Positions 24,064-36,741 of a stretch of DNA of 64,000 nt are shown here, piece after piece. The stretch is taken from assembly GCF_022201045.2 (NCBI RefSeq), contig NC_068560.1, positions 32,071,501-32,135,500 of the forward strand, written 5' to 3'. The notes below the pieces were generated by a model. That model ran no database searches. It was given only the letters and a program-made list of their open reading frames with translations, and had not been told where the DNA came from. Both the position numbers and the translations under genes were made by a program. This stretch comes from Citrus sinensis (Eukaryota; Streptophyta; Magnoliopsida; Sapindales; Rutaceae). How positions within the stretch are numbered: position 1 is the first letter of the stretch; each line of letters begins with the position of its first letter.

Positions 24064-25398
24064 TTCAATAATCAAATTACTTATCCAAAAAATAGTACAA
24101 AGAGACGCTCTTCTTCAACAAGTTTTCTGTACAGCGCACTGTGTCTGTGGACTGTGGCTCTGTTTTAGGCCGAAGAGAAGGAGAGAAAAAAATGAAGGAT
24201 GGATTGAAATGACGAAAGTGTCCTCGTGATCTGGAACTTTCTTGCTTTAAAGTTTAGCTTTTGGGAGTGATGATGAGTGAGAAGAGAGCTTATTTAGCTT
24301 CAGCCTTGGATCATAGAATTAAGGAGTAGCTGCTACTACAACTCTCTTTTTTTTTTTTTTTTTCTTTTGTTGTTCTGTTTTTAAAGCAAAGAAAGAGAAA
24401 ATTTTGAAATATTATTATAACCGTCGAGACTCTCACTCCACTGACACTTCGAAACTTAATTTCAAGTTTCTGTCTCCACTACAGAATTTGAATCTTGTAC
24501 CGCCCTCAATTGATTTCTGATCTCATTGTTTCTATGCCACGCAATCCACCGGCAAGTGCCCGTTGCCTTGGACGATTAACCGGCTAATCCCTATGAAATT
24601 ACCCAAATAACCCTGATATATGATTTTGCATTGTTTAGCTCATTTATCCTCCGCGTCGATGACTTTAGATTTGTCATTTTATTTCCCGTTAGGCTAATCT
24701 CTAATTCAACTAGCTATTTAGACGCCAACTTGATGCGTTTTGTTTCTTGTGAACTTGATTTTAGTAATTTTACGCGTAACATTGTGCAAATTGCATAAGA
24801 TAACTCTCGTGATTTAAGGTGACCAAAGCTAAAATAAGTATTATTTCTTCTTCTTTTTTTTCTGAGACCCAAGATGCTCTCCTCATTGCTACTCTAAGAA
24901 ACTGCATCATCTTCTTTTTCATACCCATGTGAGTAAAGCAATCAAATTGTTGGCTCTGATGCCATTTTCCTCTAGAAACAACATCATTTTTTTTTGGTGG
25001 GGGCATTATACCAAGTTTCACGTGTGGTGAATATGGCAATCCTTGCACAAGTGATGAGTGAATATCATTTCATCATCACTCATAAAACTTCACCATCTCC
25101 TCCCGTAATTCCTCCTCTTTTTGACTTTTTGAAAAATATTTATTAATTCATACAGATAAATGGTTGGTAAATTTAAAAAAAAATAATTATTATTATTAAA
25201 TGAGGTATGAATTCAAACAATTAGATTTGGCTTATCCATAAAGAAAATCAAAACATTATATTTAAATAAATGCTCTTTAAAGGATAATTATGAATCAGGT
25301 AAATGTTGCGTTGTTGGCTAAAAGGGTATGGACAGTCATTTTGAGAGTATTGACGTCACATAATGTTATGTATACATATAATTTGTTCGTTTGAGTAG
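24064..25398 (-). promoter_or_regulatory. DUF4057 leader, promoter and spacer
   Basis: The first few hundred bases upstream of the DUF4057 ATG are the presumed leader and promoter; a poly-T run lies at 24342-24363. No clear TATA box in the expected place. No second gene can be supported. Confidence 0.4.
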
Positions 25399-25530
25399 TT
25401 TATACGGAACTTGGCGTAGTGATAAAGTGATTCGCTGGACAAGACAATCTCTTAACTTGCATCTCGGCTTCCATTGCGGGAGTTTGGACATTTTAAATTC
25501 TTAGTTTTGGTAATTTACAAGGTAGTCCTT
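25399..25530 (+). mobile_element. Possible degraded tRNA-derived SINE fragment
   Basis: The stretch TTGGCGTAGTGATAAAGTG resembles an RNA polymerase III A-box region (TRGYnnARnnG), followed by the GGACAAGACAATCTC phrase that I associate with plant SINEs. The B-box is decayed and no target duplication is visible. Low confidence. Confidence 0.25.
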
Positions 25531-27243
25531 GTATATAGAGAGAACTACTTTTAGTACCCGGTCCCATTGCAGGACTTGCTCATCAATCATCAATCATCAT
25601 TCATCATTCATCATCTCAACCTTCATCTTCATCTCCACCCATCAGTCATTACGCAAAGTGGAAACTTTTTTAGCGACGAGGATTGAGAAACGCCCCAATT
25701 GCCCAAAAGCCCGTTGAACCTCGACCGCCAAACACGTTTGGCCGAGTAAAATTAAGACGGGTAGACTGCTTTACAACAGCGGTGTGTATTACACAATGTC
25801 GTTATTTTTGGACAACAAATTATAAACTATAATAACAATTAAATTAATTTTACTTATTTAAAAAATATATTTTAATTAAGTTTATAAATAAACAAGAACA
25901 ATGTCGACACTATATATGCAACAAATGTAGTTCCATATTATTCAATCAAATTAATACTTTTTATCGATAATAAATTTTGAAAAGTTGATATATGCCTTGG
26001 GCAAGAGGTACTATAAAGTTGAATAAGAGATACTATAGAGTGCACGTGAGATAATATAATATGTTTTAAATTAATTACAGTTTGTTTATTATTTTTCAAC
26101 ATAAATATCATGATGATGATGTGACCTACAATTATTTTTTAACCCAACACTCCATTTCATCGTAAATACATTTTATTCGCTCCAATTTAAACAATTGATT
26201 TATTCTTTACTTAATAAGAGGCGAACCAACTAATGTGTACCTTAATACAGTAAAGTATTGTGAATCTAATAATAAAAGATACTCATACAAAAAATAGCAA
26301 CATTCTTATTGGTTGAGGAACATTTCAAAACTAAATGGTATAAAAGCTTTGGCATCATAACATTCATCATAAGTTATGACTTTTTTTTTAATGTCATGTA
26401 TTTAAATATTTAATAACTAATACACCTTAGAATCATGAGTCGTTCACTTATAAATACTAAGCAATTTCATGTCCAACAATTTTTTTTTAATTTCTAAATT
26501 TTTTTTTGAATTATAAGAAACTAATGTTCAGATTACAACTCAGTGTGTATGAGATTATAACTGATATTTTCTTATATAGTACTGCCCAAATTTTATCCTC
26601 TCTAATATTCGAGAAAATACAAATCACTAATATAGTTCTGGCCACTGGACCAAAGGCCAAGTGGTTTTTTTTTTTAAAATTTCTAAATGATAGTCTAATT
26701 GATTTCACATTTTACAATAGAAATAATAGGTCAAGAGTATAAATGTACCGTATGTATTTAATATTAGGCGCATGAAATCCATTTACAAAAATCGGTAGCA
26801 AATTTACAATGACATAAAAACATTACCACAGGGAGAGGAGGGGACATAGAATAGAAGATGAATTTTAATAAATTAGTATTTGAAAAAAAAACAAATGAAA
26901 AGTGGACCCATTAGCATTACAAAGCGTGGAAAATAATAATGTGTCCGACATTGCAAATGCAACCTAACTTGCCGCATGCCCAACAAACGAACGAAACTGT
27001 AGATTCCTTAAAGCAGCTATAACGTCGGCTTTCCTAGATTTTTATAATGTTTTTTTTTTTTAATTTTTTTAATAACATCGTCCTCTCTTAATTGAATAAT
27101 ATTTCATTTTTATGAATCCTCATTGTCATCGAACCTGTAACTACTGCTACTATGATAGGTTATGTCATTGATTAATTAAACATTGTCGCCCCCAGTTGTA
27201 TCAGAGTGCAAGGACCACCTTTTTTTATTTTTTATTCCAACAT
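25531..27243. other. AT-rich intergenic region
   Basis: Contains a TCATCA-type microsatellite at about 25580-25625. Short open frames lack family signatures. No gene seen. Confidence 0.5.
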
Positions 27244-27831
27244 AAATTAGTGCTAATTAAATGTATAATCTTGTATCAATCAGGAACTTGTAAGAAGAGT
27301 GTTGCGTTGGAGGATTTGTCTAAGAATATTATGGTTGCCGGTAATCTCACGTCTTGTAGGGAATATCAACTGTATTTTATAGGTGTACAATTTTGGGTGG
27401 AATTGATATAATACATATGATGATACGATAATTAAGTTCAACTGATAAAAAAAGATAATGTATAATAAAATCACACACAAACTTAATTTAATTCAATAAT
27501 TGGAATAATAAACTATGATAATTATTTTGGTAGTTAGAGAAAATTAGTGCTAATTATTTGTACAATCTTCTATTAATTAGAAATTTGCAAGAAGAGTGTT
27601 GTAGTTGGAGGATTTGTTTAAAAAATAATATGATTGTTGGTAATCTCACATTTAGCAAGGAATATCGACCATATTTTAAAATGGTACCAATTAAGAGTCT
27701 AAGTTTAAGTGAAATTGACATAGTACATACTATGATTATAATTTAATTGATAAAAAACAATACATAATAATGTCGCACACAACTTAAGTTGATTCAATAA
27801 TGGTCATTATAAAATATTGTGGTAGTTAAAG
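27244..27831. repeat. Tandem duplication, two units of about 295 bp
   Basis: Unit 1 (27244-27540) and unit 2 (27541-27831) both begin AAATTAGTGCTAATTA and share blocks in the same order: AAGAAGAGTGTTG, GGAGGATTTGT, GGTAATCTCAC, GGAATATC, TAATACATA-like and CACACAA, then TTCAATAAT. Overall identity is perhaps 75-80% by eye, with small indels. The small open frames in both units are not conserved with each other. Confidence 0.8.
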
Positions 27832-28422
27832 AAAATTAATCCCAATCAAGAAAAACAAAAAAGTTCAATAAAAACATCAATGTTGCACAAAGATGGTCAT
27901 AATGCTCACAAAATAATGCCCTTGTGAAATTAGTGCGCCCCATCCTTTTAAATACAAGCAGGGAGTAACATCTACAATTATAAGAAAACTAGAAAAGTGA
28001 GAAAATTATTCAATCTTGACTGAACATCAATGTCATACACCAAAGAATAATTTTAATGGACCAATAGAACATTGTAAGCGGAACCAAACAAAGATATGTC
28101 GGCAGGGTAAGAAAATTGACACTTATAATAAACAAATTTATTTGGAACCAACCAACCCAGTAATCATTCTCCAATTGTCAATTTGTCATCCGGGGCTTGC
28201 TTTTATGGTGAGCTCTTGAGTCTTGAACAATTGATGAACAGATTCACATTTAGCCTGCTCCACAGTCCATAGAAGTAGAACCCACCAAAAACTATAAAGA
28301 AATATTAAAAAAATAAAAGGTATTTCATTTTTATATACAAGCATATAAATAAAGCTTTGGCCACTTTGACAATCAAAGCTGGTTAAAAAAAAATGGACTG
28401 AAAAACAAAAAAGAAAGCAACA
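27832..28422. other. Spacer before tRNA-Lys
   Basis: AT-rich sequence, no gene recognised. T-rich or A-rich runs at 28388-28396 lie just 3' of the tRNA on its strand; a T-stretch on the minus strand would serve as the polymerase III terminator. Confidence 0.45.
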
Positions 28423-28495
28423 CGCCCACCGTGGGGCTCGAACCCACGACCACAAGGTTAAGAGCCTTGCGCTCTACCGACTGAGCTAGACGGGC
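28423..28495 (-). tRNA. tRNA-Lys (anticodon CUU)
   Basis: 73 nt on the minus strand. Acceptor stem GCCCGTC pairs with GGTGGGC (two G-U pairs), D-arm GCTC...GAGC, anticodon loop CTCTTAA with CTT at plus-strand 28462-28460, T-arm GTGGG-TTCGAGC-CCCAC, discriminator G. It decodes AAG lysine codons. No intron and no encoded CCA, as expected in a nuclear gene. The A and B boxes are intact, so it should be transcribed by RNA polymerase III. Confidence 0.95.
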
Positions 28496-30026
28496 TTGGA
28501 CGCTAATCGTCGTTGTGTTTCTATATTATCTCATTATAAAGGCCAACCCAACAGATCATAAAAGCCTAGTCTTGAAAATATGTAGCCCTGCGACAGACGA
28601 GAAGATAAAAGGAGAAGGTACACATCAATTCAATCCGAGTTGTTGGCCTACTTTGATTGTTGAAAATGTATAATAAATATAAAATTTAAATTTTTCATAT
28701 GTTTGAATAGGTTCAACGAGAAGTAAAACATGAAAAATAAGACGTATTTTATACATTTAGATCCTTTAGAGATATATTATTAATTAAGTTTTCGATAGAA
28801 TGAGATTTTAATATGAACTTTTGTACTATATGTATGAATCAAATGTCACAACGTATAAGTGTATGGATTTACGTCTCTATAATTTGGATATTAATCTTTT
28901 TGATATCTTTAGTGGTACGATGACAAAGGAATTTTCTTATATGATTAGTTTACTAGTTCATTTTCATCAAGCAAGAGTGCTACAGCGCAGATTATTTTGT
29001 TAACTTGGGTCCACTTTTTGTGGTCTCGGCTATCATGTTCTAAGCATCTTCACAGTCTAGGACACGAGAAATTACGTCTTCGGTTTTCCGTCGTCGTTAA
29101 TATGGTAGTACTTCATTTGGGTATCTGTCTATCTGATAATTTTACATTTTCAATTTTCATTTGTGCATGTATGTTAATCTGATAGAAAATATTTTACTTG
29201 CATATATAGCAAATGACGAATCTAACTCAGTTCCAAGTCTTGATGTTTCTCTACTCCACAAGCATAACGGATCAGGTTATGTCCTCACCGAGTTTTGGGC
29301 TTGTCTATGAAGGCCCATATCAATTTCGACACGTAACACAGCCTGGGTCTGGGTCGCTGGTTTGAAGGAGAGATTTGCACACGATAATTAGAAGACTGGT
29401 TGAGAAGTGACCCATGGAAGCTTTTTAAAATTTCAATTCTAAACTTCGAACAACCTCAAAAAATTTTATTACTCATCCTCTTGTCATTGTATTTTTAATT
29501 ACATATTTATACAAAATCAATAATATGAAAAATGAGTTCTCTAACTCAGGTGATTTAATGATAGAAACATCAAATATATATATATTTTAAAAAAAAAAGA
29601 TTCTTAACATACCTTCGCGTAATCGCGTTACCTATCAAAAAAAAAAAAAAAATTACATAAGGGAACCACACGAGAAAAGATAAACTAGCCTTTTACATGT
29701 AATTATTCCAAAATTCAGGGACTCAGATGTTATATATACCTCATTCTAGAAGCCAGTCCCAGCTCCTTTTGCCGAGACCAGACGCTTCGTACATGTAAAG
29801 GAGTGAACAGAACACGAAGCATCTACTTCGTCCACTTGCAATTGAATAAATCTTTATGTAATTTTCTTTACCTCCCCAACAGGAAACGTTTTCGAAATCT
29901 ACAGGCAACTGTTAACACACGTCCTGTGTGTTGTATGAGTGCGCGTGACTGTTCGTAAAAGAAAGCTAACGCGAGATTTTTTTCTTAAATATAAAAGCTC
30001 AAGATACAAAGAGAGTTACTTTTATC
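28496..30026. other. Intergenic region and methyltransferase promoter
   Basis: AT-rich spacer with no gene recognised. A perfect TATAAAAG box lies at 29990-29997, only 30 bp before the methyltransferase ATG at 30027. Confidence 0.5.
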
Positions 30027-32327
30027 ATGGCGACTATCGTTAGCAGCAGCAGCTTCTTCTCGGTGTCTCTACCGGGTCGACTCGGTAACTCGCGACGGTG
30101 TTCTGTCAAACCCAATCCTTCGCCGATCTTTATACGCAAGTTTGTTGCCAAAATTCGGGCTTCTTCAACAGCCTTTGTCGAAACCAAACCATCGGTATGC
30201 GTGCATTTCAGTTATTTATTATGACATGAAATTATAGTACATGACCCTTTTTGTAATGTAAATTTTCAATTGGGTGTGTTTAGGAGCCGAGTTTTGTTGA
30301 AAATGAAGCAAGTACAAGCAAGAACGTGTTAGCTTGTCCCATCTGTTATAAACCTCTAACGTGGATTGGTGATTCATCCTTGTCTATGTGAGTCATATCA
30401 AAACGTTCTCTCTTTTTTTTTTTCCTTAAATTTCTGTTGTTTGTTTGTTTCCTTTTGAGTTGGTTGAGTATTATTATCACAGAGAATCTGCAGCTGGGTC
30501 TAGTTTGCAATGTAACACTTGTAAAAAGACTTACAGTGGCGTGGGAACTCATTTTGATATGACTGCGGCTAGTGGGTCAAAAGATTATGGTGAATTGATG
30601 AGTCCTGCCACTGAATTTTTCAGGTATTGTGTATTTTTGTTATCATTCACTTTATGTAACTGCTGTGTCTCTGCTTAATTTTTGAAAGCATTGCGTTTGG
30701 AAACCCCCCATTTTTAGTCGGCGATTTGTAATTTCATTCCACTGCAGTGGTGGATTGATAAGCACAACACCTTATTATATACTCTTAAGGCGAGCTTAAT
30801 TGGGTTTTAGTGAAGTTTCAATGGGGAATTATACTCTGTAATGATCTATAAACTTCCGTTGATTTTTGTCTTCTAATTCTATACATTTTGACGTGCACAT
30901 TTGGCAATATCAAGCATTTTAAGATTGTCCAATACCATGGCATACATCTTACATGAACCTTATCCCATCTATTGATCATATGTTGAATCAGGATGCCATT
31001 CATGTCATTTATCTATGAGAGGGGCTGGCGTCAAAACTTTGTATGGGGTGGTTTTCCAGGCCCAGAGAAGGAGGTGATATGACCTTTTCTCAGTTTCATA
31101 TTTTTTTCTTTTAATATTTTCTTTTTCAAGGATCTGAACATTTTTGTCCTTCCTATCAGTTGCAATTTCAGCCCATAGGGGCGATGATAAATTGTTCTTA
31201 TAGAACTTATGTAGAATAAATTGTCGATTTTCAGGGCTAATGTTTGCCATTGCCATTTCACATTCTTCGTTTTCGTAGAGGTGTACTAACCAATTAATGG
31301 GTTTAACTGCAGTTTGAATTGATGAAGGGTTATCTAAAGCCTGTTTTAGGTGGAAACATCATTGATGCTAGCTGTGGTAGTGGGCTGTTTTCACGAATTT
31401 TTGCTAAGAGTGGATTGTTTTCTCTTGTTGTTGCTCTGGACTATTCAGAGAACATGCTGAAGCAGTGTTATGAATTTGTTCAGCAGGAATCAAACTTTCC
31501 AAAAGAGTATGAGTAACTTTGATTTGTCCTTCATCCTATAATTTGAGAATTTAAATATACACCTTATTGTGTATTGTTCTTCTCTATTAGGAATTTTTTG
31601 TTGGTCAGAGCTGATATCTCTAGACTTCCATTTGCTTCAAGTTCGATTGATGCAGTGCATGCCGGTGCTGCTATACACTGTTGGTCTTCGCCATCAACAG
31701 GCGTAGGTGTTTTCTTTCAAGTAACTTTGATTATCCATGTTGTTGAAGATTTAGCTGTGAGCTTTTAAGATTTGGTGGCTAAATTTTGTAGGTAGCTGAA
31801 ATAAGTCGAGTTCTACGACCTGGAGGAGTGTTTGTTGGCACCACCTACATAGTCGATGGGCCTTTTAATCTTATTCCATTTTCAAGGCTTCTACGCCAGG
31901 TATGTTTTCTTGACTTGAAAATTGTTGGCTTCAGCATACCTGTATTAGGATTTGATGATCTGAAAAGGATATTCAGACAGTTTCAATTAGTTGTAAATCT
32001 TAAGTTATTCTATGGGCACATCCAACATTACATTGTTAAAATCCCAAGTCTGTGTAACCTTCTAAACTATGTAAATTAAGGTTGTCAAGTTTTCTGTACA
32101 AGACATGAATGTAACGAATTCTTGTGAATATTATTCTTTGTCATATTTGCCAGTTGCTGATGGTGGACATCTTGTTTCTTGTACAGAACATGATGCAAAT
32201 ATCAGGCAGCTATACTTTCCTATCTGAAAGGGAAATAGAAGATCTCTGCAGAGCCTGCGGCCTGGTTGATTTTAAATGTACAAGGAACAGAGGTTTTGTT
32301 ATGTTTACTGCTACAAAACCCAGCTAA
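30027..32327 (+). CDS. SAM-dependent methyltransferase, At1g78140-like, plastid
   Basis: Exons 30027-30194, 30284-30387, 30483-30623, 30992-31073, 31313-31506, 31591-31702, 31792-31899 and 32187-32327; 349 residues. The first about 50 residues are rich in Ser, Arg and Val with almost no acids, typical of a chloroplast transit peptide. A four-cysteine site follows (C74-x2-C77 and C101-x2-C104), probably a small zinc ribbon. The Rossmann methyltransferase core begins about residue 140, with SAM motif I IIDASCGSG (181-189), then DYSENML, RADISRLPFASSSIDAVHAG and LRPGGVFVGTTY. This is the UbiE-like class I fold. The Arabidopsis homologues At1g78140 and At2g41040 were, as I recall, found in plastoglobules, so a prenylquinone-related substrate is plausible but unproven. 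All junctions keep frame. The TATA box is unusually close to the ATG. Confidence 0.93.
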
Positions 32328-33765
32328 AATTGACTGCCTATCAGCAGTTGCTCTCCACTCTGCTCCGTGCTCTCAAATTATTGAGTCTACAAAAAAGCAG
32401 TTATTGGACCAACTGTCTCAGAAGATAAATTATTGTCTTTTGTGTTAAGAGAATGCTTGGTGATATAGGAATGTAGTGTAAGGTTAGAGAATGCTTGGTG
32501 ATATAGTGTGAAGGTCTGTAAAGATGATACCACACACCAATCATTGGGTGCATGGAATAAAGGGAAGGCGAGTTCTTGTAACCTTTCCTACTTTTTTTTG
32601 TTAATATTCTTGAAGAGATTATTAATTCAAAGAATTGACCTCCAATTCTTTTCCACTTCAATTTTAAAATGTTTTAGATTATTTTCAGTTTCCCATCAGC
32701 TTTGACCCTTTTGTCAATTAGGGATGCTCTGTTATTTTAAATTGTTTACCTAGAAGTTGTCAGTTTGAAACTTCAAACCTGAATTGAAAGTTTTGAAGAG
32801 TTAGTCAAGTCGATTGATCATGGAAAAATCGATTTAAGGGGATCCAAAAGATGAACAATAAAAATAGATAAGAGAAGGATTTTATATTTTTTTATGGGTT
32901 TGTAACAAAGGGTCAGGAGGGTCCTTTGTGTTTGATTGTATCGTTCTGAATACGTATATCAAAGTCTTCTAGTCAGATTTTACCGCAATGATATTCTCAC
33001 AGGCAATGAATTTTCTCCATCATCAAGTTCTGCTAATCAATGTGACAAATTATGAGTCTACAAGAAGTTAATTTAAAGTTGTCTAAAGGACCTTAGATTA
33101 AAAGCTTTAATACACAATAAGCCATCAATATGTGGAGCCATATACAAAATTTACCAAAATCACTATCATGTTAATGGCAAACAGCATTTCAGACGGGTAA
33201 TTCAACCACCACCATCAGTTATAAACTGTATCCAATTGCACGATTTACATTTCAGTGAAATAAACAATTGGTATCACCAAGTCCTCAAAATTCTAAAGTC
33301 CTCAAATTTCCTTTCATGTGTCAAATTTGTGTATCAAATTCATCCGTCCCCCACCACAACCCCCCAAAGTTTCCCACCCCAATTCAAGACTTAAACCCCT
33401 CTTTACTGTACAGTATAACGAATTGGCGGTGAAGTTTGTAACAGGGAAAAAAAAAAAAAAAAAGGTACCTATAAAGACATTGATTTCACAAAGCAGTGGG
33501 TTCTTGTTTTCTTCTTTCTAATTGTAATTTCCTGCTAAAAATCTGAACAAACCTCCTATACTCAGTATACACCTAAATGAAAATTTTCACTTTCATCACA
33601 ATCTATGGAATCCCCCCATCATTAGTGCCAAGAGCTGGATGTAGAGATGACTTGGTTGGCAGAGTCAGATTCGGCTCCTTTGGTTTGAAGTTCAGCTAAA
33701 GTAGAATGGGCTACCTGCAGAAATCCAATTCATCCCATCATAGCCATCAAGTTAAAAGCATCTCA
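32328..33765. other. Convergent intergenic region, methyltransferase and MFS 3' UTRs
   Basis: Tail-to-tail spacer. A duplicated phrase GAGAATGCTTGGTGATATAG occurs at 32451-32470 and again at 32487-32506, likely within the methyltransferase 3' UTR. A poly-A run lies at 33447-33462. No gene seen. Confidence 0.55.
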
Positions 33766-36741
33766 CTATTCACCTAAATTGGAGAATGTCAACTGTCGGT
33801 GAAGCAATATCTTCTCATCATTATCATCAAGATCGAGACCATCTTCATAGTCATAATCCATTTCAATAACAGTTCTATTCTTAACAGAGAGTACTTCGGA
33901 TTCAGAGAACTGAACATGGGAGTATTCTACAGCAGCAGGCAAATTACTGGACTCTAATTGTTGCATCTCTGATTCAATAAGTGCTTCCATCCTAGCTCGC
34001 TCCCTGTCTCTTGGATAGGTGCTATATAAGAATGAATATATGAAACAACAGAGAGCCATAGGAATTCCTATTGCTGTGTAAAGTGCCTTGGCCAATGACG
34101 CAGCATTCGCCCTATCTGTGGCAATCTCTTCAGTTGCACTGGATCCTTTAGGAATAGGTTTAAAGCCATAAACATGCTGAGCCAGTATCCCGACTACAGG
34201 AGGTGCAAATGATGATAGTATGGACTCAAAAGATCGGTCCATAGCATAGACACTAGTTCGGGACTTCTCAGGTACTATCTCTGCAAAAATTGGACTGCAT
34301 AAACACATTGCAAATGATTAGTCAACAACACGTCTCCAAAATTTTGCAAAAATTTGATTTTAATGCAATTAATATTTAGCGAATTTGATTGTAACAAAAG
34401 GAAGAACAATTTTATGAGAGTCTATACTTGTTTGTGGCTGGAGCATTCCAGGATATGAACAATCCCGTGACCACCAAGACCAAACCATGCATCACTGGTG
34501 TGGATGGATCATCCGGTAAAACCAGGAGAAGTAAAGCTGCTAGAGGGATGGCTGATAATGAGCTAATTTGTGCTAGAATTATCCTTCCAGAATTTGGGAA
34601 TCGTGCAGAAAGGAAATCTCCCATCCTGCCTCCAAACAGTCCTCCAAAGGAACTGGCAATTACAAACAATGCCATCAGGAATGCAGTTTTCTCGTGGGAG
34701 AATCCAGTAAGCTCTAACCACATTGCGGCAAATGACAGAGCTGACCAGGGGAATGAACCTGTGACACCCTGAGCCACAATAATCTGGAAAGATGGAATTT
34801 TAATTACAGACTTGGCTTCCTGAATCAGAACCTTTACGTCTGACCTGAATGATTTACTTGAAACCTGATCACTGTTTGCTGTACCACCATCTGGAAAGTG
34901 TGGATCATTTGCAAAGAGGCGGACTAAAGTTCCTACCACGACGCTGATTAGGCCAACAATATGGAAGGAAATCCGCCAACCAGGAATTCCCATGAATGTC
35001 ATTGGAGCCATCACAACTGAAAAGAGTCCACCAACAAGTGAACCAATGTTGCTGGTTAGCTGTAGCCATCCAAAAGCCACACCACGGTTGCTATCATCAG
35101 TTGAATCAGCAACAAGAGATTGGATTGCAGGTGCAACCAATGCAAGGCCAATGCCATTCAGAGCTCTAGAGATGGCCACCTGCTCAAAAGAAGTTGAATA
35201 ACTTATGATGAATATGATTAACTAGGGTGTCGTAGGTAATATGGCTTTTCGTATACACTATTTATAGTTCATTAATGTGCTTAGCGGCAATCAAACCCTA
35301 ACGTATGGAAAGAATGTATTCAGAGATTTTGTATAATCCTTACAGCATATTATATTAATGTTTAGTGACCGGAAGTTGTTAGGTCCACAACAACAGATAG
35401 TACTAGTATACACTATCGCATTGGTCTAATCATACTGATTCACAAAGGTTTCTTTGCTGATACTGATCTTCTAAATTATTAACCAGCTCGTCCCAAGCTA
35501 TTCATATTTCTTTCTGCCTGCGTACTTTTATATGCAACATCACCTCTAGGCCTGATTCTGAAATCCATGCACCTGAGACTTTTCCCTTAGTTCTCTTGGT
35601 ATGCTATTCTTATAATGGCCTTTCAGTTCTCAATGAACCATTGGGAATAACAGAAAGGAAGTTCATTTTTGATAAACCAAAACCTTAAAATTATATTCTT
35701 TTCTTCTTCTCCACTTTATACTCTAATCTAGGATCTATCCTCCCATTTGTCTTGTTATCATTGACAGTGCTTAATTTATGCAGATTCTCTTCCGAAACTC
35801 TTCCAGAGCACAATATTCCTCCAAGAATATAACACATTGGGGCTTGAAATGACTTATTTATTTTTTCTCTTTTAGAAAAGCTACCTTATATTCTTATCCT
35901 GTTTTTGGTTTAATAGACCAAGGTGACCAGATTCTTATCTTAGATCAAACATTTCACATTCAGAAACTCTAAACAAACTAAAACATAATACCAAGAAAGA
36001 CATTTTCCTCATCATTTGTTCTACCAAATAGCAAATAATATTACAATAAAGATACGCACGAAACTTAACAAATACCTTTTATCAATTCTTACTCCACCTA
36101 GTAATCAAATCGACAATCAAGCAAACCATTCAACCGTCACCACATAGAACAATTGAATCAAACCTTATGCTATTAGTACATTCCAACTTCCAATTCAATG
36201 GCTTATAAAATTAAAAGTAAAAGTAAAAGCACAAGGAAAACCAGGCCTCAATCGATTCAATTCTAGAAAATTTTCTAAGTCGACTAGGACTGCCTATTCC
36301 ATTTCACATAGCCAAAACCATAATTACAGGTCCCGTAATTCCTTACTTCTAATTAATTTTCCCATGCATCAAGCAAGTCAGAAACAGTTCTATCCAAAAT
36401 AATAGGGAAAAAAATTCGATTTAAACTTCATATTTCGATTTATTTGACTGAACCTGAGCGAAAGTGGAGGAGAAGGCAACAAGGAAAGTTGCAGCAGCCC
36501 AGAGAAAGGCGCCTAAGGCGATGACATGGGCTCGGTTATGACGGATCGCCAAGTAAGCCGCAATTGGGTAGCAAGAAGCCTGCACAATGGACCTGAACAA
36601 AGTCAAAGAACCTAATCCAGTTGGGTCCGTGTGAAGGGCAGCTCCCACTTCTTTGTAAACTCCAGGCAACAACGATTCATCAGCTCTCTCCATGATCCCA
36701 GCTAAGTTCACAAGAAACAGCGTTACCGTTTCCTGTTTCAT
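33766..36741 (-). CDS. UNE2: Major facilitator superfamily transporter, UNE2-like (At1g78130)
   Basis: Exons from the start: 36741-36454, 35179-34428 and 34294-33766; 522 residues. Twelve-helix MFS architecture: the N-terminal half carries DESLLPGVYKEVG, then hydrophobic helices, and a loop motif near HNRAHVIALGAF equivalent to MFS signature A; a second RMGD-type loop (GGRMGDFLSARFPNSGR) lies in the middle. The C terminus is a long acidic cytosolic tail (DYDYEDGLDLDDNDEK). Arabidopsis At1g78130 is annotated UNE2 (unfertilized embryo sac 2) from a mutant screen; the substrate is unknown to me. Related MFS proteins resemble sphingolipid transporter/spinster-like proteins. Its membrane is not predictable from this sequence. 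The first intron is 1.27 kb. Upstream of the ATG are tandem TTTTCG repeats. Confidence 0.9.
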
